Below, piece by piece: positions 47,421 through 60,429 of a DNA stretch of 64,000 bases. A program made the position numbers and the translations under genes. The stretch's first letter is position 1, and each line of letters begins with the position of its first letter. The DNA is taken from positions 248,001 through 312,000 of the forward strand of contig BQMF02000283.1 in assembly GCA_027922465.2 (NCBI GenBank), given 5' to 3'. The notes beneath the pieces are model-generated. The model saw only the letters and a list, made by a program, of their open reading frames with translations, was not told where the DNA came from and searched no databases. The DNA comes from Turritopsis dohrnii (taxonomy: Eukaryota > Cnidaria > Hydrozoa > Anthoathecata > Oceaniidae).

Positions 47421-50400
47421 ATGAATAAATTAGTTCAGCAAAAAAGAAAAAGAAAATTTTGTCCACATTGTCAAGAAAACATTTCACACTCTGCCTTTTA
47501 TGAACACAAGAAATTATTTTATAAGAATGGATGGTCCAAGCACTCAGAAGATTATAAAGAGACAAGAGAAGGTCAGTATGCTTTCATACAAACCTTCACA
47601 AGCCCTTGGCTACAGGTTGTTATTTAACTAATGAATAATGAATTATAAAACTATATATAACTTGGTCAGGAGTTGCATGCTTGTGAATCTTTTAATCGCA
47701 ATATTCCATAATACCTAGATAAAAATTAAGTAAAATTTTATTAACATCTGGATAAGTTTAGAGATTGGATTTCCAGTAGACCAAAAACTTCAGAGGGCCG
47801 ATATAAACTAAATTCATTACTAACACAATGGATATAGATGGATATTAACATAATAGATATACATTTTTAGTATCTCCAAAATTTTTGCTCAGTTGAACGT
47901 AAACTATATCACAAAACTATTTCAGGTGTAGTCCTCATTATAACAATGTGTTAATTTGACTTAATATGGAAACACAATACACCATAATAAATCCAAATAC
48001 ATTAAAACTATTATATATATAATACTACTTTAGAACTTTAGGAATACTACTTTAGATTTTGGCTGACAAATTCTAAGAAGCAGTAATTGTCTATCACAAT
48101 ATCACAAAAACTAAGTAAATGCCTTCATACCAACTGTTTGAAAAACTGAAAAGGGGAAATTTATTTTCATTGATGTATTTATATTCAGAGTTGTTTTAAA
48201 ACCTTATTGAAGGATTATACTGCTGATTTTATAGTCCTAAATAACTGAAATAAAAGTGAGAAGAACAGTTGTACTTACCATAAAATTCAAATTGTTTATC
48301 ATCTAAAAACAAATGAAAACAGCAGTTCAATACAGTCTAATATTTCAACTTTTGCTAGTCTTTATCAAGTGTAAAAAAACACTACAGACAAGGAGTATTT
48401 ATATAGTGTAACATAACTTCTAACATAATGGAAATTAACAAGAGAGTTACAAAAATTAAACTAAGATAAAAAGAAAGTAGTTAGTAAGTACAAAAGAGTG
48501 CGAGTAAAATGTACAGTGGTTAAAACATGTGCTAAAAATAAAAATAAAACAACGCATCATTAAAATAATTTTGAAATTTTAAAATGTACAACTAAAAGGA
48601 AACTCATAAAAGCATTTTATAAAAAATAATTACAAGGTTATTTATAATTTAAAAGATCACAGCAGTGGTAGAAAATTAGTTAAAGATAAAAAAGAATTCC
48701 ATTGATGCAGTTGGTTTAAAACGTTAAAGAGCACACTTATAGCCTCTCCTCTCTAAAGGCGATAAGACATAAAGGAAAACACGTTAAGCTATAAACAATA
48801 TACAATAGAGAATACTCTAGGTATATATACTCAGTGACATTTACAAGTATTTTGAGAAAAAAGGTCAAATTTTTAAGATCATGAAACAAAATAGTTGTCA
48901 ATTACAAATGGGCCAGATAAATAAGCAAAACCTTCACTTAAGTGAAGTGAAGTGAAGTGATTTATTTCCTAAAATAAGGAAGGAGATCACCCCAAAGCTA
49001 TAGCTAAACCCAAGAGGTTTTTAAAAATTTAAATGCTCAAATAACAATAAAATAAAATAAATAAATAAATAATTAAAACAATTACCATGATATATATTAA
49101 ATAAATATATATTAAAACTTGAAAGTCTTGAAAGTTAAATAAATATATATATCTATATATATTTTTACTTAAGAATACGACATTCATCTATATATAATTT
49201 AACTTTCAATACTTTCATTAGCTAGTTCATGTATATATAAGAGTTTAAAAAGGTATAGAGGAGTTTCTTAGTGACGTAATGTTTATAAACACCAGTGTTC
49301 TTTGCTCGATAATTACGGTATATTGCAACATAGAATATCATTAATCAAGTCATTTTCCTGTGAGTATGCGCACGCAGCCTCGCAGGAAATAAAAGTCTCT
49401 TTATAAATATATATACACTTCAAAATGTTGTCTAGAAAGTTTCAATACACATTAGCACTTCCTATCTATTTTCGTACATTGTATTTGATTTTTAGTATGT
49501 ACAAGGTATAAAAATTTAATTAACATTGGAAACTCGTCTATATATATAGTGGTTAGTGGAGGTTAGTTTTGATAAGGAAATGCTAGCAAGGTATGCATTT
49601 GGGGTAGTTTGCTGAAGGGAATTCACTGCTGGATTGAAAGGTGAGGAGGCCATGAAGAAGTTTGAAGAAGTTTCATAAACCAGACAGAAAAAACCCAACA
49701 AATATGTGCTAACAACAATTCCATGAAAACATAGAAACACTTTTTTCAGAATGATATACTTCACACATATAAAAGTATTTATACTAACTTTGGATCCTCT
49801 TATTTTGAATTCTTTCTTACAACCATTTTCAGAATAAAATATAAACAAACTAAAATTTAAATTTAAACTTGATCTTCTCTTCTGGGCCAAAAAAGTGACC
49901 TTATGATTAGATTTGATACACAATATATCTATTTTCTTGTTTAAAATATTTAATTCTCTAAAATACAATCTAATATAATTAAAAAAGTTGTTGTATTTCT
50001 TTTTTACAAAAAAGACGTTACATGATAATAAAAAAATCTTTTTAACACAAACAGCAGATGTTCGCCACAAAGCCTCCCTGTTCAGATAAAAGAATATTAC
50101 AAAATGTTCATATATATTTCATATACATATATAAACAAACAACAATCGATTAAATTTTAAAAAACAGAGAAGCATAAGTAAATTTCTCACACTGTTATTT
50201 TAAGCAACAGTCAGACCTCACAATGTTCGCCATTATTAAATCCATGTGTTTCGCGTAATCAGAACAAAGTTGGGCGTACATAAACAAAAAACGCCCCATT
50301 TATCTGATTTTTAACTCATTCGCTGTCGGAAGCCACGTGTGGTACAACAACGCGATGAAAATAACGCAAAAAATGAATAAATAAAGCTAACTAGCCGGGT

Positions 50401-53400
50401 TTTTATAAATTGTATTTGTTAATTTTGTTTACATGAAAAATGTAAGTTAAATCAGTCAATGAGAGTTAAAACTGAATTCTTACTTAAATTAACTGTTCTA
50501 TTCAATACTTCAATAGAAAAGTATTTATACAGAAAAATGTTTTTAGAACGAAGCTGACATCTTGTTTTCTTTTATTTGATTCTACGAAATTAGCTCAAGA
50601 AAACGAGACCAGTGATCTGCTGCCGGCTCGTGATGAAGATTTTTGTATGAACGGAAATAACAACATGTCAATTTGTTATGATGACGATCATGATCACGAT
50701 GATGACGAGTTTGACGATGATGATGATGATTGCGATAAAAGTTCTGAAGATGAAAACAATGACACAGTAAGGATTAAAGCATAAATATTTGTTGATAAAC
50801 GAATAAATTTGTCATATTTCATATTCATCATATTTAGATGTTTGATAACGATCTGAATGCCGATTCAGATGTTGATGTGTTAGATAGTGATATTGATGTT
50901 AGTATCGATGATGATAATGAGCAGGAAGATGAAGTGTTTGATAATGCTACAGCATGTGATCACAGAATTTCCACAATTATTTCTACAACAGTTCGTGCGC
51001 TGTTCCTGATTCAAACGAATTTGTTCATATCAGATGCTTGTCTGGAATACATTCTTGGACTTGTTAGACTCGTTTTATTTCTGATTTCAAAGGCAATTTC
51101 AAATGAATTTATTTCAAATTTGTATATCGCATTTCCGGTTTCAATATATAAAGCAAGGAAATTTTGCCGGATAAATCGAGACGCATTTACGAATTTTGTT
51201 GTTTGTAGCTCATGCCACTCTTTGTATGAACTAAAGGACTGTTTTGAGCGAATGAGAGATGGAAAATTGGTTAGCAAACACTGCACATTTGTTCAGTTCC
51301 CCAACCATACGCAGTTGCCACGTCGAAAACCATGTGGAAACGTCCTCCTCAAATCAGTGATATCTAAGAAAAGGGATAACATTAACTTGCATCCAATGAA
51401 AAGTTATCCCTATCAACACTTATCAAATGCCTTGGAGGAGTTGCTTTTCAAACCAGGATTTTTAGATCTACTTTTGTCAGACAGTGTGAACGGAAACCTC
51501 GACAGAATGTTTGATATTACTGACGGCAATGTTTGGAAAAACTTCAAAGATGATTCTGGACAGTGCTACTTCAATGACAAACGTAATCTGGGTGTTTTAT
51601 TGAATGTAGATTGGTTCAACCCGTATGAAAACTCCGAATATTCACTTGGCGTCATATATATGACCATAGCAAATTACCACGAGAATATCGCTTTTTATGG
51701 GAAAATACCATAGTCATAGGGATAATTCCAGGTCCGAAAGAACCGCCATTACACATCAATACGTATCTTAAACCATTCGTTGATGAAATGTTAGAGTTTT
51801 GGCATGGGAAAGTAGTTAGGGAACCAAGTCCGATTGGGTTTGGGATGTATAAAATCGCAGTGATTGGTGTATCCAACGATTTGCCGGCGACCCGAAAATT
51901 TTGTGGATTTCTGAGCTTCAATGCGAAAAGAGGTATTCTTCATTTATCTATTTTGTCACAATAGTTTTCGTTAGCTATACATAGAATTTATAAGGAAATT
52001 GTCAAAACCCACTTTACAAAATATGTGTTCTCTTAACAAAAGTCATTCTTTTTAGGTTGCAGCAAGTGTTTTACTAAATTTACTCGCCTTGATAATGTCA
52101 CAAATTACTCGGGATATGACTATCAAAACTGGGAGATGAGAGAATATGAACAACATAAGACTCTTGCTTATCAAACATTGACTGCCAGAACAGCTAAAGA
52201 ACGCCAAGAAATGGAATCCGAATGGGGAGTAAGATACAGCGAGTTGCTTCGTCTTCCATATTTCGACCCGGTTAGAATGCATACCGTGGATCCCATGCAT
52301 AATCTTTTTCTTGGTAATAATTCTCATTTCCGTTGTCAATATTCGTTGTTCAAAACACGACATTCTAACGTCTTGTATTTAATCAATCAGGTGCTTAATC
52401 TTTATAATAGTTGATGCTAAACTATAAAATAATAGACGAATAATTGATATTAAAGGTACCGCAAAACACGTGCTCGTGCGATGGATAGAAGAAGATATCC
52501 TATCAGACGTTAAACTGGTGAAAATCAATGAGCGAATAGAAGAATTGAAAGTTCCTCGTGATATTGGTCGAGTACCAGGTATTAATAAAGTATATTCATC
52601 TTACCAATGTTTTTATGTATGAGGTAACTACATTGTTGCTTACAAACGTTTTAGGCAAAATATCTGAACACTATAAACGGATGAAGGCAGATGAATGGAA
52701 AAATTGGGTGTTAATCTATTCGTCGTATTGTCTTCAAGGAATTTTACGCCCGCGTCATTTTCTTATTTGGTCGATGTTTGTTTCTGCATGCAAGTTACTT
52801 TGTCAACGTTCTATTTCTATAAACGAAATAGAACAAGCTCACCAACTTTTAAAGATGTTTTGCATAAGTTTTGAAGAAGAAATGGGTAAGAGAAATTGCA
52901 CCCCGAATATGCACATGCACTTACACCTTCGAGATTGTTTGATGGATTATGGGCCAGTATACAGTTTTTGGTGCTTTAGCTGGGAACGTTTTAATGGCAT
53001 TTTGGGATCGTATACTTTGAATAATCATGATATCGGTGTTCAGTATATGCGCAAATACTTGACTGGCAGTCAAACAAGAAACAAGATGCTACTTGAAGAT
53101 GACATCCTCAAATTCATACGTCTCAAAAATGACCAGCGTACGATGTCGATAAAAAACATCAGTAGTTTATGTCGAGGCCAGCAGCCCATTACATCGGCAG
53201 AATTAGAGTTTGATGAAACTCAAGTAGTTTTGAAAGTTTCAAAAGGCTTTGCAGCATTGTCTGATATAGATTTTGGCCATTTGGAGGTTTTATTAGAGAA
53301 ACTGTACAAACCACTTCAATTTCGGATGTCTCGAAGTGTTACAGAAATTAAAAAGATCTGTCTTGGCAACGAAACATTGTCTTCTAATGAATACAAACAG

Positions 53401-53769
53401 GGTTTCAGACACGGTACCTGCGTAAAAGCAAGGTGGATTGGCAAAGACATCGACCTGTCATCTGCAATTATACGACCAGCAATAATTACGAACATGTATG
53501 AATTAAAACTGTTTTCTGCTGGTTCCTCTTCAGTAATGATCGTTGCGAGAGTGAAATGGTTTCGAGCACACCTTAAAAAGAATTTTTACGGACAGAATTC
53601 ACCAACGTTAATTTGGAATACGATCTACGAAGACTATGGTATCACAGAATTCCTACCTTTGAAACTTATATTGGGAAGATGCGTCTACATCACTAAATTG
53701 TTGAAATTTAGCCAATTTGAAAGTGACAATGTTAATATCGTTATTTCTCTGCCCTCCAAGTCAATGTGA
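47421..53769 (+). CDS. Tnp2-type (CACTA/EnSpm) transposase, 6 exons, one-base deletion
   Basis: Exons 47421-47571, 50594-50766, 50838-51932, 52056-52313, 52456-52578, 52655-53769; about 971 residues once exon 3 is allowed a single missing base. Exon 1 has a zinc-finger-like KFCPHC...FYEHK. Exon 2 and early exon 3 are very acidic (DDDHDHDDDEFDDDDDD). The transposase core follows: NVDWFNPY, GPKEPPLHINTYLKPFVDE, TVDPMHNLFLGTAKH and CFSWERFNGILG, which supply candidate D, D and E catalytic residues of the Tnp2 family. Near 51677 the frame breaks in what should be I-A-N-L-P-R-E: AATTACC stands where AATTTACC is needed. Exon 3 is 1095 bases, one short of what its phases require. All other junctions are in phase. 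It excises and moves elements with CACTG ends. Confidence 0.85.
47572..50593 (+). other. Transposase intron 1
   Basis: A 3-kb AT-rich intron with a short (AAGTG)n tract at about 48936-48960 and TA-rich runs near 49140-49180. A 184-codon minus-strand frame at 50070-49516 has no recognisable domain and low-complexity composition; I do not call it a gene. Confidence 0.6.
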
Positions 53770-54009
53770 ATCATTTTAGATACCGTTAAAGTAAGGGTCA
53801 GAACTAACAAATTTGATTACGGATGTTTATGTTCCAATTAATAATGCTTTGTATTTGTGATATTTGTTCTACATTTTGCTTCTTGTATTTTCATTATTTA
53901 TCTACCCTAGAGAAAATAATAAATACAAATGCATTCGACAGTACAAACTTCTTCGTGACAAAGGTTTTTAATGTTAGGGCCTTTGTAAACTCCATAAGGG
54001 TTAAGAGAA

Positions 54010-55525
54010 AACTTCAACCAAAATACATAGAATTCTAAACATCCTTATCAGGTTCAATGGGCTTCTGCGGATTAAGGAACACAAAAATGGGGCAAAATGG
54101 ATAACTTCAACCAAAATACATAGAATTCTAAACATCTTTTTCAGGTTAAATGGACTTCTGCGGATTAAGGAACACAAAAATGGGGCAAAATGGATAACTT
54201 CAACCAAAATACATAGAATTTTAAACATCTTTATCAGGTTCAATGGACTTCCTGCGGATTAAGGAACACAAAAATGGGGCAAAATGGATAACTTCAACCA
54301 AAATACATAGAATTCTAAACATCCTTATCAGGTTCAATGGACTTCTGCGGATTAAGGAACACAAAAATGGGGCAAAATGGATAACTTCAACCAAAATAAC
54401 TAGAATTCTAAACATCTTTTTCAGGTTAAATGGACTTCTGCGGATTAAGGAACACAAAAATGGGGCAAAATGGATAACTTCAACCAAAATACATAGAATT
54501 CTAAACATCTTTATCAGGTTCAATGGACTTCTGCGGATTAAGGAACACAAAAATGGGGCAAAATGGATAACTTCAACCAAAATACATAGAATTTTAAACA
54601 TCTTTTTCAGGTTCAATGGACTTCTGCGGATTAAGGAACACAAAAATGGGGCAAAATGGATAACTTCAACCAAAATACATAGAATTTTAAACATCTTTAT
54701 CAGGTTCAATGGACTTCTGCGGATTAAGGAACACAAAAATGGGGCAAAATGGATAACTTCAACCAAAATACCTAGAATTCTAAACATCCTTATCAGGTTC
54801 AATGGACTTCTGCGGATTAAGGAACACAAAAATGGGGCAAAATGGATAACTTCAACCAAAATACATAGAATTCTAAACATCCTTATCAGGTTCAATGGAC
54901 TTCTGAGAATTAAGGAACACAAAAATGGGGCAAAATGGATAACTTCAACCAAAATACATAGAATTTTAAACATCTTTATCAGGTTCAATGGACTTCTGCG
55001 GATTAAGGAACACAAAAATGGGGCAAAATGGATAACTTCAACCAAAATACCTAGAATTCTAAACATCTTTTTCAGGTTCAATGGACTTCTGCGGATTAAG
55101 GAACACAAAAATGGGGCAAAATGGATAACTTCAACCAAAATACATAGAATTCTAAACATCCTTATCAGGTTCAATGGACTTCTGCGGATTAAGGAACACA
55201 AAAATGGGGCAAAATGGATAACTTCAACCAAAATACATAGAATTCTAAACATCCTTATCAGGTTCAATGGACTTCTGAGAATTAAGGAACACAAAAATGG
55301 GGCAAAATGGATAACTTCAACCAAAATACATAGAATTGTAACCATCTTCATCAGGTTCAATGGACTTCTGCGGATTAAGGAACACAAAAATGGGGCAAAA
55401 TGGATAACTTCAACCAAAATACATAGAATTCTAAACATCTTTTTCAGGTTCAATGGACTTCTGCGGATTAAGGAACACAAAAATGGGGCAAAATGGATAA
55501 TTTCAACCAAAATACATAGAATTCT
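54010..55525. repeat. 93-bp tandem array, about 16 copies, open on both strands
   Basis: The period is 93 bases (31 codons): AACTTCAACCAAAATACATA, then a CATC(C/T)TT(A/T)TCAGGTT block, a GGACTTCTGCGGATTAAGG block and CACAAAAATGGGGCAAAATG. Copies differ by a few substitutions. Because 93 is divisible by three and the unit lacks stops in one frame per strand, frames of over 420 codons run in both directions. They are repeat artefacts. One extra C near 54249 shifts the frame. It begins 240 bases after the transposase stop, inside the CACTG element. Confidence 0.9.
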
Positions 55526-55533
55526 TTAATTTA

Positions 55534-58120
55534 GGGGTCAGTCACAAATCGATTTTAGGTTTACTAACGTCATAATGACGTTAATGGGTATGTGGGTTAA
55601 TTCAAGTTAAGAAACTTATAAATAGAAACATTGATTTTGAAAGGGATTTGAATGATTTAAACAAAGAATCTTTAGTTCATTTTCTTTCAAGATTTCTTGA
55701 TTGTGGTAATTCGGGTTATTTTCCATTTTTATTGTCCGGCTTGGCTACGAGTGTATGTTGTTGTTGTTGTATTTCCGAAATATGACGTTATGAGTGTTGG
55801 GTGCAGGGGCGGATTTAGGATTTTTTTTGACTGGTGTAAATGTCAACTTAATTGACTTAGTCGTATTGGGGGCGTTTGGAGCCACCCAAATAGTCCAAAG
55901 CCCTTTGTGCATTAATATGAACTGTAACAGGCCCAAACACTATTGTTTCCTCCCATGTGGTTGTGGTACATTGACAGTATATACAAAGCAACTGAAAGAA
56001 GTGAAATAGTGAAAATACATCCAGAAGATCAAAAAATTTCAAATTGTAAACATAAAAGGTAAAAACAGAGATTAACATTGGTCATAAGCATCAAGTAGGA
56101 CTAAATTTAAAATTTTCAATTTCAACTTATTACATACATTATGAAATACCAAGCTTTCTGCTATAATAACTAATTGATCAGGAAACCAGTCCATTTATTA
56201 AAAAATGCTCAAAGGAGCTGGGTGTCTGTCAATCATTTAGGCATTACAGAACCTATTTTATTTCTGAATGTTAAATAATGCATGTGTGATGTAACAAATT
56301 GACACAGTGCAACACAGTTAGATATTCTGCAGTCTCCCACAAAAAATTATGATTATAACATAAGGAATTGACTCCTACATTTTTATAAGAAGCAATGGAA
56401 GCTTATCAAAACAGAGACTTGAATAAAGAGAAGGAGAGCTGTTTGTCTGATTTGTGGCAAAAAGATAATATGAATTGAATGAACAAAAATTATAATACAT
56501 TTCTAATAAAGATAATGCATGAACTGTTATGAGGGCTGACAGAAAACATAATTTAACAGTTTTCTTAATGGAAATTGTTTCTTTGAGAGTTCCTTAGCGA
56601 TTGTGATGTTTGTCAACTGCTCAATGAGGGTTCTCACTGACATCAGTAATCTGCAACCCTCAGCTCAGCTTATAATAGTTCATAATCATCTTTAAGTTAC
56701 ACAAAAAAGATCACTACAGTCCCAGAATTACCACTGCACTGTGAGTACTCCTACAAGTTTGTTTGTGTATATATACATCTAATGCTATGAATTGCCAGTC
56801 CATAATGTTTTCAAAACAATCAAGTTCAGCAACTGAGATGTGATCAATCATGATAGTAAAGAAGCTAAAAAAAATAATAAAAAATAAATTATATATAATA
56901 CAACCAAATTAGAAAATAGGAAAATAAACAAAAAAAAAATCTGTTTACAAACCCACCTCACTACGGTAAAGATTTCATTATATATAATAAAAATTCAGGC
57001 TGATGCTAATGTTTCTCCTTCATTTCAAAACTGATTATCAGCTAGCTGGTTAAGTGGTTTTCGAATGGGTAGTTTCATGTTTCAATGTAGGTACAAGTCA
57101 AAAGGAAGTGGAACAATCCATAATACATAAAACGCTACAAAGCAGCAGATCTAGAAAAAAAGGCTTAGCTATTAATAAAGTAATTCACTTTTAGTTTCTT
57201 CTCACTATCACACTAAACGTTTTGTAAACAAAAAGCTAGAAAACTTTTCTTACCAGTAAAGAATAATACAAAACCATTTAACTTATTGTATATCATTTTG
57301 AAATAGTTCACAATAACATTTAGAGGTTCTGCATACATGCTATCTTTCAGCATAAACGTGGAATAAAAAAGACATGTGGAGACTTACCGTGATAAAAAAA
57401 CTTGGAAGTAAACAACATAAAAAAATGCTGAGTTTCATATAACTAATATTATTTTTGTACATACATTTTCTTGAATTAAACTTCCCAAAGCAAGAAATAT
57501 GATGCAAGATGTCTATTGAACAACCAGTCTTCAGTTTTGGCATCTCTTCTTCCAACTTTGCAGCATTTTCACGCTGCCATGATAGAACTGGGCTTTCGTT
57601 TGCTTTCGCTAGAGGGTATATAATTATCTAGATCGGCATGCCGTACACTTTTCTATTTACACCAGTCGAGCTTACACCAGTCAGACGCATCTCAAAACTT
57701 CCCCTAGAACTCTGCATCTTTACACCACTCGAGTGGTGTAAAAAGCAATACCGGCAACCGACCTACTGAACGTGTATTTTCCGAAGCGGCACCCCGTTTC
57801 ATACTTGCTATGCGGGCCAAATATTTCAAAAATAAAATTATCGACCGAAACAAATTCCGTGAAGGCGAAAAATATCGCAGCAGCGCAATTCGAAAACAGT
57901 ATTTCACAGTTAGGAAAGAAAAAAGGAAGTGTCAGATTAAAAACTGTATTAACTGAAGGAATAATAATTCCATACTTTAGGTTCAATTAAATGACCGAAT
58001 TTCACTGGTGTAAGTACACCAGTACACCAGCCTAAATCCGCCCCTGGGGTGGGGGTAGGGTACTATTCGTAATGTCATTATGACGTTATTTGAACCTAAA
58101 ATCGATTTGTGACTGACCCC
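55534..58120. mobile_element. TIR element with TA target, split by a second element
   Basis: 28 bases starting GGGGTCAGTCACAAATCG are identical in inverted orientation at both ends, followed by a near-palindromic AACGTCATAATGACGTT. TA flanks both ends (55532-55533, 58121-58122), so a Tc1/mariner-like target is likely. Without the inner insertion it would be a MITE of about 340 bp. It inserted at the edge of the 93-bp array. Confidence 0.75.
55804..58046. mobile_element. Nested element with CAGGGGCGGATTTAGG ends, 2.2 kb
   Basis: CAGGGGCGGATTTAGG at 55804 is inverted at 58031-58046, and GGGTG directly flanks both ends (55799-55803 and 58047-58051), giving a 5-bp duplication. ACTGGTGTAA / TTACACCAGT words lie inside both ends and again near 57658-57740. 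CAGGGGCGGA ends are common in animal hAT elements, which normally make 8-bp duplications, so the superfamily is unsure. No transposase ORF is seen; the 60-90-codon ORFs look like chance. Confidence 0.7.
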
Positions 58121-58779
58121 TACAGACGGTTGGAATGATGTTTTGATCCTTGTCTGTAATAACGAAGGCTGTCCGTAATAATTAGGAACATAGACAGTAT
58201 TTACTTTACTATTGAACTTACTAAAAAAAGTGGGTTGAAATGGATAACATCAAGTTACATCATGAAGTTCTGAGCCTTTTATTAACCACAAAACTTGGGT
58301 AAAATGTAAATGTACCGTTCTTCAGCAAGTAGAAAGTAAAATGAAAAAAAGTGTGACATTACGTAAAGCAGTTAGTTATAAATAACTAAGGATCCAACCA
58401 GCAGAGTTCGCCATACATACTTTTTTTCATACACAAGGCCTGTAGAAAAACTCGTTGTTGAACACACATCATTCTTTTTGAACGCACGAGAGACTTCACA
58501 CTTTTACCTTCCTCCTCACAGAACCATGTTCTTTCAATACAATATTGTAATGTAAACAAGATCTTTTTCTGTTATTTTGCATGAAGCAAGTAAAGAACAA
58601 CAACAAATCCCATCCATCCATCACACATGCAAAATTGAAACTACCATATTTTTCTTGAATTCATTGGTGTAAAAAACAGAACGAAATGCGAGATGAAATT
58701 TACAGGTGAGATTTAATGGGGAAGTTATAGAGAAATGTGCAAATTTTTCAATTCGGAAGCTAGTCATTAGGCTTCTTCG

Positions 58780-58968
58780 CTCCATTCATACGCTCACGAT
58801 ATACAACATCGTATATTGGACCATACGCATACGTAACAAAATATACAACTGTGTACCACAGTATACGGCGATGAAACTAAATTTAACCGTATGGCATCGC
58901 ATACTGCCGTACACTATTGAATATCACGACATCGCATACTATGGTATTCCCGCACATTTTATGCAGTG
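58780..58968. repeat. Right subterminal GTATAC-like array of the CACTG element
   Basis: ATATAC, GTATAT, GCATAC, GTACAC and one exact GTATAC occur about every 10-20 bases up to the terminal ...TTTTATGCAGTG. The array is more decayed than the left one but has the same words and the same position relative to its CACTG end. Confidence 0.65.
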
Positions 58969-59189
58969 CTGAACAATATTATTTTTTTATACAAACCAAT
59001 GAAGTCATTCATCCAACATTTTATCAGTCCTGGTGGATCCTTTCCTTCAAGTACATAATAGAGAGCCACATCTCTGGGATCAGTTTGATCTTTGTGATGA
59101 CGTTTTGATTTTCTCTAAAAAATCATTATAATTCATAATCAAATCAAGTCCAAACATTCAGCCACTCTTACGAGCCTATATGGATATCT

Positions 59190-59851
59190 TTAATGTTTAC
59201 ATTTTTGTACGCTTGTGCGATGCATGCGCACAAGATGGCAGGAATAAAAACAAGCTTGAGAGAGATGCGGTGAGAGCATTATGTGTGTGTTTTCACAATA
59301 TTGCTTCAGTTCTTCGTTGCTGAAATTCATTACTTGATACTCAAATAAGCTGTTTAGTGGCTCTGGGATAAAAGTTGAATCATCCCCATCTGCTGTGTCT
59401 CTGGCACTTGTGTCATAGTCACCGTTTGCTTCATCAAATAAAGTTGTACTTGTAAGCACAGCAGCTTCTAGAGCTATAACCTTTAGTTGTTCTAATTTCT
59501 CTTGAAAAATATGAAGCAGCTTCTTTGAGGGATCTACTGCACTGAAAGGTCTCAAAGGTTTATCCGTTTGTGGCGCAAGGTCATCTTTCTTTGCCTGTCC
59601 AAATTTTTTTTGCAACCAAGGGTACAGGATTTGCATGCTTTCAAGATTTTTTCCATTAAGAATCTCATAACTAACATCTTCTACGTGTCCACATACAAAG
59701 AAATTATAACCTTCTAAGGACTTGTACGCTTTAAGAGATTGCTGTGTGAAACTGCTGGGTGTGTTGATCAGGTAGTGGTACATGTCGATCCAAGTTACAT
59801 CTGATGGCAATCTAACGTCAAATCCCCAACAATCCAACAATGAAAACGAAT
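59190..59851 (-). pseudogene. SWIM/YqaJ-type transposon-associated protein, one exon
   Basis: The frame opens after the acceptor actgtcag at about 59852 with WISNSFSLLDCWGFDVRLPS. It continues DVTWIDMYHYLIN, QQSLKAYKSLEGYNFFVCGH, a charged middle and ELKQYCENTHIM. The LKAYKSLEGYNFF-x-GHV block recalls the N-terminal part of cnidarian SWIM-zinc-finger/YqaJ-nuclease proteins found in mobile elements. The last 25 codons (SPHLSQACFYSCH onward) do not fit and are probably read-through into an intron. Neither the SWIM finger nor the nuclease domain is in the window. It lies just outside the right end of the CACTG element. Confidence 0.5.
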
Positions 59852-60429
59852 TAGATATCCATCTGACAGTCTTAATTTGTTTTGATATTGCTTTTTATCT
59901 TCACTATCTAATCTCATAAAATAATCTGACATACATACTTCACATGGTTCATACAAAAGTTTTTATTTTTTTAATTTTTTTTACAAAGAAAATATTTATC
60001 AAAATTCTTTCTTTTTGATGTTGACAAGTTCTTAAGAGAATTCCATATTGTATGTAAAGTTGCCGACGGCAATTATCCTTAAAGGAGAATTAACGTCAAA
60101 AAAAATGGTTGTTAAATTTGATAAATTTCATTTCCAATAAAACGGTTAGGACAAATCAACCTAGAGTGACAATTTCCGGGGTTTTCTTTGATTCTGTGAA
60201 AAAGGCATTACAAGAAATTCAATGTAATAAATATGAATGATGAAATTTTTCTTGCTTGGCCTCCGAAGTCGCTTAAAAGAATGATAGAAGTATAATGATT
60301 TTCTTTTTTAAAATGTTTGTAACTTTTTTATTCTGTTTTAAGATCATTTATGGCTTCATTACTCATTTTGTGCGCAAAAAGTTTTTTGATTAATGCACGT
60401 TTTACATCATCAATTGTTAGTTCCTTTGA
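59852..60429. other. Gene-free stretch
   Basis: AT-rich sequence with no exon that I can support, presumably intron or intergenic DNA between decayed mobile genes. Confidence 0.4.

Larger units (their letters stand above)
40321..58968. mobile_element. Giant CACTG (CACTA/EnSpm-type) transposon with kinase cargo, 18.6 kb
   Basis: The left end is CACTGCATGAAAT at 40321. The right end, read inward from 58968, is CACTGCATAAAAT. Over 33 bases the ends agree at about 25 positions. Both are followed by arrays of GTATAC-like words, as CACTA elements carry subterminal transposase-binding repeats. Inside lie a Tnp2-type transposase gene (47421-53769, +), an accessory gene (42480-41313, -) and a protein-kinase gene (46671-43119, -). 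A satellite-like array and a nested MITE have expanded the 3' side. No clear target duplication: flanks are ...CCA and CTG.... That the kinase belongs to the element is inference, supported by its position inside, its divergent pairing with the transposase, and the shared motif between them. Confidence 0.65.

Noticed and set aside
49516..50070. 184-codon minus-strand ORF inside the transposase intron
   Set aside because: AT-rich composition, no domain, no conserved motif, and it lies in a spliced intron.
50838..50838. Transposase start at this ATG
   Set aside because: It follows a splice acceptor (catatttag), and exons 47421-47571 and 50594-50766 join in phase before it.
54221..55529. Long ORFs of about 428 codons on both strands
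   Set aside because: They exist only because the 93-bp repeat length is divisible by three and lacks stops; no protein features.
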